From JABGQS01 sp963666505 (lineage in GTDB: Bacteria > Bacillota > Clostridia > Christensenellales > SZUA-584), in assembly GCA_963666505.2 (NCBI GenBank), contig CAXXXL010000001.1, forward strand, positions 1 through 64,000: DNA of 64,000 bases, read 5' to 3'. A model generated the notes under the pieces. That model saw only the letters and a program-made list of their open reading frames with translations, did not search any database and was not told the origin of the DNA. The position numbers and the translations under genes were made by a program. Shown one piece after another: positions 26,909-34,336 of the stretch (the first letter of the stretch is position 1; each line of letters begins with the position of its first letter).

Positions 26909-26956
26909 AGGGCGTTGCCCTAATACCCTCATTCGATGCCGCTATATGCGGAATAG

Positions 26957-27142
26957 ATTCGCCAGAATAAGATCGAACTGTATGATCGCAAAGAGGAAAT
27001 CAAGAAAGCAATTAGAGGAGTGCGAAGTGAACTTAGGATTTGTAAAAACATTGAGAACACCTTGGAATACATGAAAGAAAAAGAAGATTTGATAGACAAC
27101 AATTCTAAGAATAAAACGATGGGAGCTATTGTAAGAGAATAA
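26957..27142 (+). pseudogene. Relaxase (mobilization protein) C-terminal remnant
   Basis: An open stretch without a start encodes RQNKIELYDRKEEIKKAIR, GVRSELRICKNIENTLEYMK and a charged end. This resembles the coiled C-terminus of MobA/VirD2-type relaxases in clostridial mobilizable elements. The nuclease domain is gone; the frame is closed just upstream by TAG. Confidence 0.55.
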
Positions 27143-27159
27143 CATTCCTCAAGGCTCCT

Positions 27160-27240
27160 ACTGTGGCTCAACAAACACATCAACATGGCTCCAATGTTGG
27201 CTCAATGGCAGCGATGTGGAGCCAGTATTGGAGCCACATA
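27160..27240. repeat. Second TGGCTC/GAGCCA cluster
   Basis: TGGCTC at least three times, then GAGCCA twice in inverse orientation, within about 80 bp. Related to the array at 16160-16250. A 65-codon ORF crossing it is probably not a gene. Confidence 0.5.
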
Positions 27241-27399
27241 TGCTCGAATACAAAGATTGAGGAAAATAAAATATGAATATTTTGTGAAGTTTTGTGAATC
27301 AGGGTTATCAAAAGGGGGTCTGAGTGTCCCATATAGTGAAAGGGTATTTTTTCTCCTCGCGTATGCAGACAAATCTGCATAGATATGAACATTGATAAA

Positions 27400-27720
27400 T
27401 ACGGCTGTTCTAAGCCGTCATAGAGAAAGAGTGCGAATACACTAACTGCTCCGCCCTGATGAGGGGCAGCGACAAAGCAGCATCGCCAAGGCCACCTGTA
27501 TGACTAGAGCAGCATATAAAACTGATTGTATCAAAGGTGCATAGCGAAAAATGCCGGCTTTAAAGCAATCTGTGGTAGATTGCTTCGTAACGAAAAGGGC
27601 AGGGATAATGATACTTCTGTCCAGTCACAGCTTATACGCAATGAGGACAGCTTCGAGAAATCCTCGGAGGGGTGAGACTCCCATGATAGGCGCTGACCAC
27701 ATCTAGTTTACAACTCTTGC
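27400..27720. other. Hairpin-rich, gene-free stretch; candidate structured RNA or transfer-origin DNA
   Basis: Inverted repeats seen by eye: ACGGCT/AGCCGT (near 27400), AAGCAATCT/AGATTGCTT (near 27565-27590), and GGAGGGG/ACTCCC (near 27665-27685). It looks more G+C-rich than its surroundings and lies between a relaxase tail and an excisionase-integrase pair. No protein on either strand looks genuine. Confidence 0.35.
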
Positions 27721-27786
27721 CCACTTAGTTGTTGAAAAGTGTAATGCAGAACAAAGAAAGAAGATATAGGAGAGAAAGTATTTAGG

Positions 27787-28047
27787 ATGTATAAGGAAGA
27801 AAACAAGAATGAACATAATAAAACACTGATTATAGAGTATGAGGTTGAACGTCTATCAAAAAAATATAATAAAGAGTTTTTAGACTGTAAAGATCTCATA
27901 GATATCTTAGGTGTGGGAAGGGATAATGTCCGTAAACTTATGCGAAGTGAGGGTTTCCCGACCCTAAGTATTGGTAACAGAAAAGTTGTTTCAATTATGT
28001 CTTTTGTACTTTGGCAACAAGATAGCTTGACTTTAAGTCGGTTATGA
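27787..28047 (+). CDS. Excisionase-like DNA-binding protein
   Basis: An 86-residue protein with a winged-helix/MerR-like reading head (LDCKDLIDILGVGRDNVRKL, then MRSEGFPTLSIGNRKVV), as in excisionases that accompany tyrosine integrases. It is a paralogue of the protein at 37518-37775 (shared SKKYNKE.LDC.DL..ILG.GRDN, GFPTLSIG.RKVVS.MSFVLWQ). It is 34 bp before the integrase on the same strand and would direct excision or repress the promoter. ATG 27787 lies after AGGAGAG. Confidence 0.82.
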   Translation: MYKEENKNEHNKTLIIEYEVERLSKKYNKEFLDCKDLIDILGVGRDNVRKLMRSEGFPTLSIGNRKVVSIMSFVLWQQDSLTLSRL

Positions 28048-28081
28048 GCGAGTATGTGTTACTGAGAGGAAGGAGGAGCTT

Positions 28082-29239
28082 ATGGCTGATAAGAAAAAGT
28101 ACAGAAGAAGCAACGGAGAAGGCAGTATATTTAGGCACAGTAACGGCAGATGGTGTGGTCAGATCGGCGTTGGTGTTGATGAGAACGGCAAACGCATCAG
28201 GAAGACCATATTTGCTGATACCAGAGCTGAAGTGATTAAAGAGCTTGCTGAGATGCATGCTTCCGTATGTGCGAACAAGCTTAAACCCAGCAAGGACATA
28301 CGACTCGGGCATTTCATAGATAAGTGGCTTAGGGACTTTAAACGTCCAGAAGTTTCTCTTAGGACTTACGAATGGTATATAAACATATCTAAGTTGATAC
28401 CCGATGATGTTAAAAAGACTTTATTGAACAAAGTAAACACGTACCAGATACAGAACATGCTGAATGTTACTAAGAACAGCGGATCGTCTGTACGTACAGT
28501 CAAGGCTGTATACAATATGCTCAGCCAAATTTTCAAAGCAGCTATAGAATATAATATGCTTTTCACCAATCCTATGGCTGGAGTAAGAATTGCTCGGAAG
28601 GAACAATCCAAAAAACCCAAGGCATTATCAGTTGAGAAACGTACACAGGTAATGAATGCCGTAGAAGGTCACTCTATATACAAGCCAATCATATACACTA
28701 TGATAGGTATGGGGCTTCGTATAGGCGAAGTACTAGCGCTCTGCTGGGAAGACGTTGAATTTACTGGTAACAAGGTATCTGTCAGCAAGGCTGCAAAGAT
28801 AACGCCTGTGCTGGGCGACAGTGGCGATGTAGAGGGACACATAATGGCTGTAAGCAGCACCAAGACAGCCAAGTCGGTTCGGACTCTGCCGATGCCACAG
28901 TTTGTGCGTGACGCATTGTGGGAATGGAAAAAAGTTTATATGCAGCGGTTCAAAGCATCAGATGTTGCTGATTTGATGTTCCCTAATAAGAAAGGGCAAC
29001 TTAGAAGTTACTCGGGGTTTAGGCGGCAGTTCGAGCGGTTCACGAAAGACAGAGGCATCGAGAAGATTACCTTCCATCAGTTCAGGCATACATTTGCGAC
29101 TATGATGCTAGAACAGCACGTAAACCCCAGGGTAGTGCAAGAGTTTTTGGGGCACAAGGATATATCCACAACGCTCGGTATCTACACAGGTGTCACTCTT
29201 GTTAGGCGATATATAACTTATTTATCATACGTGGTATAA
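28082..29239 (+). CDS. Tyrosine recombinase (integrase), altered C-terminus
   Basis: A 385-residue phage-type integrase: N-terminal AP2-like arm-binding domain (GEGSIFRHSNGRWCGQIGVG), SAM-like core-binding domain, and catalytic domain with Arg (GLRIGEVL), HQFRH (His and Arg), GHKD (His) and the tyrosine in LGIYTGV. It is very similar to the integrase at 36327-37493. After the catalytic tyrosine the two differ: this one ends GVTLVRRYITYLSYVV in place of the paralogue's SGSSMKQAADGVDMAMKR, so the 3' end was replaced near 29190. ATG 28082 follows GGAAGGAGGAG. Confidence 0.9.
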   Translation: MADKKKYRRSNGEGSIFRHSNGRWCGQIGVGVDENGKRIRKTIFADTRAEVIKELAEMHASVCANKLKPSKDIRLGHFIDKWLRDFKRPEVSLRTYEWYINISKLIPDDVKKTLLNKVNTYQIQNMLNVTKNSGSSVRTVKAVYNMLSQIFKAAIEYNMLFTNPMAGVRIARKEQSKKPKALSVEKRTQVMNAVEGHSIYKPIIYTMIGMGLRIGEVLALCWEDVEFTGNKVSVSKAAKITPVLGDSGDVEGHIMAVSSTKTAKSVRTLPMPQFVRDALWEWKKVYMQRFKASDVADLMFPNKKGQLRSYSGFRRQFERFTKDRGIEKITFHQFRHTFATMMLEQHVNPRVVQEFLGHKDISTTLGIYTGVTLVRRYITYLSYVV

Positions 29240-29240
29240 T
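29232..29240 (+). promoter_or_regulatory. Extended -10 promoter for the small ORF at 29259
   Basis: TGGTATAAT, 18 bp before the ATG. It overlaps the integrase stop, in the segment that replaced the integrase 3' end. Confidence 0.4.
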
Positions 29241-29258
29241 AAAAAAAAGAGGTGTATT

Positions 29259-29507
29259 ATGGACAGGGTTAGATTTAATCAATTGAGGCCCAATTTTAGA
29301 TCTGGTGATGAAGTAAGTAGAAACTATCTTTTGAATACATTAAAAATGTCTGACTATGAAATCCAAGAGCTTATTGATGACGGTGTTTTTATTGAAGCAG
29401 AGATGACTGATACGACTACAAGCGAACTTCTCCTTGAAGATAATCAATATTTTATAACGGAAGAAATATGGCAGTACGATTCAAATTTCAATAATGATAC
29501 AGAGTAA
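29259..29507 (+). CDS. Small acidic hypothetical protein
   Basis: An 82-residue acidic protein (MDRVRFNQLRPNFRSGDEVSR at the start, EEIWQYDSNFNNDTE at the end). Residues about 20-45 (RNYLLNTLKMSDYEIQELID) could form a small helical DNA-binding head. ATG 29259 follows AGAGGTG with an upstream extended -10 box, so expression is credible. No family recognised. Confidence 0.5.
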   Translation: MDRVRFNQLRPNFRSGDEVSRNYLLNTLKMSDYEIQELIDDGVFIEAEMTDTTTSELLLEDNQYFITEEIWQYDSNFNNDTE

Positions 29508-29600
29508 CCGCTTTGTCGTTCTCCCAAAAAACTGCTCAGAAATGGAAGCGGGAGTTTGCAGCAAATGAGCATCCCTTAAAACTGGTCAGATCACAATGTA

Positions 29601-29820
29601 AATGTCAGCTCAGATAACGGCAGCGAACTTACTGCTAAGAAGCATAGAGATTGGCTAGAAAAGCTAGAGGTGACAACTACCTATATTGAACCAGGAAGTC
29701 CGTGGGAGAACGGATTTATAGAATAATTTAACGGAAAAATGCGGGACGAGTTGTTAAACTGTGAAATATTTGATACGATGTTTGAAGCAAGAATACTTGT
29801 TGAGCAGTGGAGACGACGTT
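29601..29820 (+). pseudogene. IS3-family transposase (orfB) internal remnant
   Basis: Encodes SSDNGSELTAKKHRDWLEKL and TTYIEPGSPWENGFIE, a TAA stop (29724-29726), then FNGKMRDELLNCEIF and EARILVEQWRR. This is the second Asp to catalytic Glu part of an IS3-family integrase core (DNG.E; PWENG.IESFNG.LRDELL). A serine codon after the Glu has become a stop. The sequence is cut at about 29820 by the left repeat of an IS256 element. Confidence 0.82.
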
Positions 29821-31332
29821 GTTTCAAAGTTCGTGTAAACCTCCAAAATGGTGTAAAATAAAAACACCATAATGGAGGTTTAATATTATACCCTCGCTTC
29901 GCTGGGGCAGGCCCTGGCTAAAAGAAGAGCAACAACTGCGGAAGAGAAAAGACGCAAAGAACTAATACGAGAACTACTTCATGAAACGCCACTCAAGGAC
30001 GGGCAAGATCTAAACAACATCATGAAAGAGTTCATAGCAGAAATGGTGAACGGCAGCCTGGAAGGTGAGCTGGATGACGAACTGGGCTATGAAAAGTACG
30101 ACATACAGAACAAAGAGACTGACAATTCCAGAAACGGCTATGGGCAAAAAACACTGCAAACGAGTTACGGTGAAGTAGACGTTAAGATTCCACGTGACAG
30201 GCAAGGAGAATACGAACCGAAGCTGATAGGTAAGCACAAGAGAATGCTTGATGAGGAAATCGAGCGTAAAATCATATCCATGTACGCCAAAGGAATGACA
30301 ACAGGAGACATGGAAGCGCATATACAAGATTTATACGGGCTCGATATCTCCGACAGCACAATCAGCAGAATAACTGATAAAGTGCTGCCCATAGCGAAGG
30401 AATGGCAGATGCGAGCGCTTGAGAGCGTGTATGCGGTTGTTTATTTAGATGCGATACATTATCATGTCCGACACGAAGGACGCATTGTTAAAAAGGCCGT
30501 ATACATTGCAATAGGTATCAATTTAGACGGTATAAAAGACGTATTAGGGCTCTGGGTAGGAGAAAACGAGTCGTCTAAGTTCTGGTTGTCAGTTATAAAC
30601 GAGATGAAGAACAGGGGCGTACAAGATATACTGATAGCCAGTGTCGACGGTTTGAGCGGCTTCTCTGAAGCCATAAGTGCCGTATTCCCTGAAACCGAGA
30701 TACAGCGCTGTGTAATCCATCAGATTCGCAACAGCACAAGATATGTGTCATATAAAGATTTAAAACCGCTTATGGCGGATTTAAAAAGAGTATATACAGC
30801 GGCCAGTGAAGAATCTGCGTTTTCCGAGCTTGAAAAATTCGATGAGAGCTGGGGCAAAAAATACCCTAAAATCGCAATTTCCTGGCGTAAAAACTGGGCT
30901 GAATTATCAACGTATTTTAAGTATCCAGACGAGGTCAGGAAGCTTATTTATACGACCAATACCATTGAAGGCTATAACCGCCAGCTCCGAAAGGTCACAA
31001 AAAACAAGGGTGTTTTCCCAACGGATGACAGCCTGTTTAAAATGCTGTATTTAGCCACTGTGGATATCACTAAGAAATGGACTGTTCGGCGCAGGGACTG
31101 GGGACAAATATATTCCCAGCTATCCATTTATTTTGAAGAGCGCATCCCTGAATAACAACCACACCAATTAATACAGGCAAATCAAGGATCGGGCTGCGCC
31201 CTTTCCTCCTTGACATGCCAGTCTTAATTGGTGTACTGTAGCGAAGAGGGTTAAGAGTGAAAATACCCTTGACCCTCATGATTTTAACTACTTGTGATTA
31301 CATCCATTTTGGAGAAAACACGAAATCTGAAA
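29820..31332 (+). mobile_element. IS256-family insertion sequence (second type)
   Basis: The left end (GTTTCAAAGTTCGTGTAAAC, then CTCCAAAATGG) matches the inverted right end near 31303-31332 (CCATTTTGGAG ... ACGAAATCTGAAAC) with a few differences. It encloses an IS256 transposase different from that at 1556. It is inserted in the IS3 remnant at 29601-29820. Confidence 0.8.
29884..31155 (+). CDS. IS256-family transposase with disrupted start region
   Basis: From ATG 30022 it is a 377-residue transposase; the same frame extends upstream with AKRRATTAEEKRRKELIREL, the normal start of this group. Catalytic residues lie in VYLDAIHYHV, ASVDGLSG and NTIEGYNRQLRK. The natural ATG is missing: after GGAGGTTTAATATTAT there are about 26 extra G+C-rich bases before GGCTAAAAGAAG. 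Without them the DNA would read ATGGCTAAAAGA (MAKR). Translation may start at a weak codon in the insert or at 30022. Confidence 0.85.
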   Translation, partial: YYTLASLGQALAKRRATTAEEKRRKELIRELLHETPLKDGQDLNNIMKEFIAEMVNGSLEGELDDELGYEKYDIQNKETDNSRNGYGQKTLQTSYGEVDVKIPRDRQGEYEPKLIGKHKRMLDEEIERKIISMYAKGMTTGDMEAHIQDLYGLDISDSTISRITDKVLPIAKEWQMRALESVYAVVYLDAIHYHVRHEGRIVKKAVYIAIGINLDGIKDVLGLWVGENESSKFWLSVINEMKNRGVQDILIASVDGLSGFSEAISAVFPETEIQRCVIHQIRNSTRYVSYKDLKPLMADLKRVYTAASEESAFSELEKFDESWGKKYPKIAISWRKNWAELSTYFKYPDEVRKLIYTTNTIEGYNRQLRKVTKNKGVFPTDDSLFKMLYLATVDITKKWTVRRRDWGQIYSQLSIYFEERIPE

Positions 31333-31363
31333 CATACCCCCGAAAACTGGTCAGATCGTAATG

Positions 31364-32134
31364 TTAGTATTTTCGGCAATTAACTGGTAGCAAATGGATA
31401 TCGGGTTTCATCTCCAAAGCGTAATCTCTTGGAGTTAAGTTCCCTAGGGAACTGTGGGGTCGAAATTCATTATAATCCCTTCTCCATGCTTCCAGTTTAC
31501 TTCTTGCATCTTCAATTGACAAGAACCAATTGATATTTAAGCACTCATCCCTAAGACTACCATTAAAGGATTCAATATGGGCATTGTCGGTAGGTTTGCC
31601 GGGTCTGGAGAAATCAAGTTTTATGTTAGCAGAATAAGCCCACTCATCCAGTTTTTTTGATATAAACTCAGGCCCGTTATCAACTCGGATTCTTTCGGGA
31701 ACACCCCTGTCGCAGCAAATCGATTCTAAAGTTCCAACAACCTTCTCGCCGTTAATTCTTTGGTCTGCATAGATTGCCAGGCATTCTCTGCTGTGTATAT
31801 CAATAATCGTTAACGCCCTGAAGCGTTTGCTGTTAAATAAGCAGTCGGACACGAAATCCATTGCCCAGCATTCGTTAATCCCTGTGGTATCTTGTCTCGG
31901 TATTCTAGCACCGCTTATGCGTTTTCTTTTGGTCTTGCATCGTAGATTCAGCCCTTCGTCACGATAAAGCCGGTAAACCCGCTTGTGATTTATCTTCCAA
32001 CCTTCCCTACGAAGCAATATATGAATCCTCTTATATCCATATCTGACTCGTGATGCGGCTATATCTTTAATTCTCATCCTAAGCAACTCTTGTCTATCTG
32101 CCTTGCTTTTATACCGGAATGTCGATCTGTACAT
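31364..32134 (-). CDS. IS3-family transposase orfB (DDE integrase core)
   Basis: A 256-residue part visible from ATG 32134; the true product is probably an OrfAB fusion made by -1 frameshifting, since the frame is open upstream through LKPEVKREAVKWLQAHYGIS to the end of orfA. The HTH_21 region (RYGYKRIHILLRREGW) is followed by the rve core: Asp in CWAMDFVSD, Asp in RVDNGPEF, Glu in AHIESFNGSLRDECL. It ends with the usual YNEFRPHSSLG. Intact. Confidence 0.92.
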   Translation of the reverse strand: MYRSTFRYKSKADRQELLRMRIKDIAASRVRYGYKRIHILLRREGWKINHKRVYRLYRDEGLNLRCKTKRKRISGARIPRQDTTGINECWAMDFVSDCLFNSKRFRALTIIDIHSRECLAIYADQRINGEKVVGTLESICCDRGVPERIRVDNGPEFISKKLDEWAYSANIKLDFSRPGKPTDNAHIESFNGSLRDECLNINWFLSIEDARSKLEAWRRDYNEFRPHSSLGNLTPRDYALEMKPDIHLLPVNCRKY

Positions 32135-32217
32135 CTGAACAGCATTGCATCCTCTACACTCGCTGATTCCGTAATGCGCCTGAAGCCATTTGACAGCCTC
32201 TCGCTTAACTTCAGGCT

Positions 32218-32484
32218 TTAAAGCTTTTTTGACAGTACATCCTGAAGCATCTGCTTATCAAGGTTTAAATCCGCCACCAGCTTTTTTAGCTGCCTGTTCT
32301 CTTCCTCGAGTTGTTTTAGCTTTCTTAAATCGCTTGGCAGCATACCGCCGTATTTCTTCTTCCAACGGTAAAAGGTCTGCTCCGTTATACCCATCTTCCT
32401 AACAACTTCTTTTACTGGTGTCCCTATTTCCGCCTGCTTCAATGCAAAGGCTATCTGCTCCTCTGTAAACTTACTGGTCTTCAT
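32218..32484 (-). CDS. IS3-family transposase orfA (helix-turn-helix)
   Basis: An 88-residue DNA-binding protein: HTH_Tnp_1 (FTEEQIAFALKQAEIGTPVKEV, MGITEQTFYRWKKKYGG) plus a leucine zipper (LKQLEEENRQLKKLVADLNL). Near its stop the minus strand has an A6G slippery run (GTCAAAAAAGC) that would allow -1 frameshifting into the orfB frame. ATG 32484 has AAGGAGGGAAGGAAAG upstream on the minus strand. Confidence 0.92.
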   Translation of the reverse strand: MKTSKFTEEQIAFALKQAEIGTPVKEVVRKMGITEQTFYRWKKKYGGMLPSDLRKLKQLEEENRQLKKLVADLNLDKQMLQDVLSKKL

Positions 32485-32567
32485 CTTTCCTTCCTCCCTT
32501 TGTTAGCTTATTTTATTTCAAATACTAACATTTTGCATAGACCAGTTTTTTGGGTGAAGGTCAATTT

Positions 32568-32663
32568 TACGCTTCTTGCGGACAAGCCTTTCTGCTGCAT
32601 AACACTCAGCATATTCTGCACCTCATATGAGCTGACTTTGCTTAACGGCCGTTCTGTAACACA
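32568..32663 (-). pseudogene. Integrase gene fragment
   Basis: About 95 bp nearly identical to 37070-37165, part of the core-binding domain of the integrase at 36327-37493 (minus strand). It is a third copy of this integrase type, left beside the IS3 element. Confidence 0.8.
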
Positions 32664-32832
32664 ATATGAGAGTGTATGAGAAGCATGATAGACCTTCGAG
32701 TGTAAAACTCTAAGAGTAGCAAATATTCAAAGAAAATTATTGAATATATAATTATTTGAATTTTACAGGATTTATTGATATACTATTATTGGAAATATCT
32801 AATAAAGCTGTAGGATTGGAGTTTTTTTTGCT

Positions 32833-33372
32833 ATGAAGCCAAGAGGGCCATTGATGATTGAGCACAGGCTTATTGAAAAAATGCTGAATTTAGCGAATAT
32901 TGAATTATATAATATTAAAAATGGAAACAAGGCGAACTCATCTTTAATTCATAGTATTGTAGACTTTATTAAAACCTATGCAGATCGGACTCATCATGGA
33001 AAGGAAGAAGATATTCTATTTAAGGAATTATCGAATAAAGATTTAAATAAAAAAAACCAAAAAATGATGGAAGAACTTATAAATGAGCATATTGAAGCTA
33101 GAAGAGTGGTTGGTGTTCTTTATTTAGCCAATAAACAATATGAACAGGGCGACACTACTAAGGCAAAGGACATTTATGATAGTCTTTTATTTTTAACCCG
33201 ATTTTATCCAGAACATATTATTAAGGAGGATGATATGTTTTTCCCGGAAACAGAAAAATATTTTAGTCATGATGAACAAGAAAAGATGTTGAATGATTTT
33301 TGGGAATTTGACAGAAAAATGATACATGAAAAATACAACAAAATCTATGAATCATTAAAAGCTTTGCTTTAG
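32833..33372 (+). CDS. Hemerythrin-domain protein
   Basis: A 179-residue all-helical hemerythrin-like protein with a di-iron site. Ligand motifs seen are IEHRLIEKML (His), TYADRTHHGKEEDILF (HHxKEE), NEHIEARR (His) and FYPEHIIKEDDMFFP (HxxKEDxxxF). These single-domain cytosolic forms are linked to oxygen or nitric-oxide sensing and protection, and to iron-sulfur repair. It may start at ATG 32833 or at ATG 32854 (MIEHRL), the latter giving the more typical N-terminus. Confidence 0.9.
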   Translation: MKPRGPLMIEHRLIEKMLNLANIELYNIKNGNKANSSLIHSIVDFIKTYADRTHHGKEEDILFKELSNKDLNKKNQKMMEELINEHIEARRVVGVLYLANKQYEQGDTTKAKDIYDSLLFLTRFYPEHIIKEDDMFFPETEKYFSHDEQEKMLNDFWEFDRKMIHEKYNKIYESLKALL

Positions 33373-33497
33373 AAGCATATCAAAGAAGATATAGCAAAAG
33401 CACAATAGTTTACAACTTATTAAGCTGATTGTAATACATAAGGCTTATGGGTTAGCCTACGAATATAACCTAAATATAATATGCTAGGAGTTTTTGC

Positions 33498-34016
33498 ATG
33501 AAAAAGGTTCTTATCGTTGTACTGGTTTTATTTCTTGTTATAGGTCTGGTTGGCTGTAGAAAAGCACAGGAAAATGCAGTTGAGAACATGATTGAAGGAA
33601 TGATGGAAGCACAGAGTGGAGAGAATATAGACATTGATATTGATGACAGCGGCGATGACGAGGGCAGCATTACTATCTCAGGAGATGACGGTAAAACGAC
33701 TATCGAAGGTGATGAAGCCGGTATGCCCTGGCCCGTTGATAAGCTGCCAGATAATGTGCCGAAGATACCCGGTGTAAAAGTGCTCATGGTGATGGATGAA
33801 GGCGGCGGAACGGCTGTTGTTTTTAATGAATGTGACAAAAGTATGGCTGAGGCTTATGTTACGCAGCTTGAACAGCTCGGATGGAATATCGATATGAATA
33901 TGAATTCCTCAGATGGAATGACCGTGATGTTTACTAACGATGCGGATGAATTTCTTCAGCTATACTGGGGATCTGAAGACGGTGGCTCTGGTAGTATTTC
34001 TTATGCTAAAGAATAG
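33498..34016 (+). CDS. Lipoprotein of unknown function
   Basis: A 172-residue lipoprotein: signal peptide with lipobox LVGC (Cys at residue about 20), a very acidic spacer (NIDIDIDDSGDDEGSITISGD), then a folded domain beginning PWPVDKLPDNVPKIPG and ending in strands (TVMFTNDADEFLQLYW). Clostridia have similar lipoproteins with a W-P..LP..VP.. opening; the function is not known. ATG 33498 follows TAGGAG. A poor hairpin (34051-34073) follows. Confidence 0.8.
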   Translation: MKKVLIVVLVLFLVIGLVGCRKAQENAVENMIEGMMEAQSGENIDIDIDDSGDDEGSITISGDDGKTTIEGDEAGMPWPVDKLPDNVPKIPGVKVLMVMDEGGGTAVVFNECDKSMAEAYVTQLEQLGWNIDMNMNSSDGMTVMFTNDADEFLQLYWGSEDGGSGSISYAKE

Positions 34017-34336
34017 AGTTGATCCAGCTTTAAAAGAAGAAGATAAAAAATGAAAATAATAATCGTTATTTTCAAGTGTATGTTTCAGAAGCGGAACAAG
34101 ATAAGAAAATCTTTTAGAGTCGAGCAAACTTAATATACGCTTTTATTACTTGACAGTTAATTTCCTTTATGCTAATTTTTACATATATACAGTTTTGTTT
34201 TCATATGAAAAATCAACTCAAATCTTTACATAACAAATTTTTCTGTAAAAGCTTATATATAAAACTCTTTGAATACAAGCTGTAAAATGATGCACAACAG
34301 TTCTTTCTGACATCTTTGATACTAAAGGAGGAACCC
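34017..34336. other. Intergenic region before the LRR surface protein
   Basis: Contains an imperfect hairpin (TGAAAATAA/TTATTTTCA, 34051-34073) and AT-rich DNA. No gene seen. Confidence 0.5.

Larger units (their letters stand above)
26530..27786. other. Intergenic remains of a mobilizable element
   Basis: No intact gene. It holds a hairpin (26694-26725), a palindromic terminator (26877-26908), a relaxase tail (26957-27142), the second TGGCTC/GAGCCA cluster, and a hairpin-rich stretch (27400-27720). Confidence 0.5.
31339..32553 (-). mobile_element. IS3-family insertion sequence (IS407-like group)
   Basis: Ends near 31344-31370 (AAAACTGGTCAGATCGTAAT, then GTTAGTA) and 32521-32550 (TACTAACATTTTGCATAGACCAGTTTTT) are imperfect inverted repeats. 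They enclose orfA and orfB on the minus strand in the usual overlapping frames. The left end is repeated in part at 29571-29600, so a related copy once lay there too. Confidence 0.85.

Noticed and set aside
27185..27382. A 65-codon ORF across the second TGGCTC cluster
   Set aside because: Its first half is only the translated repeat (MAPMLAQWQRCGAS), and there is no ribosome site; more likely non-coding repeat DNA.
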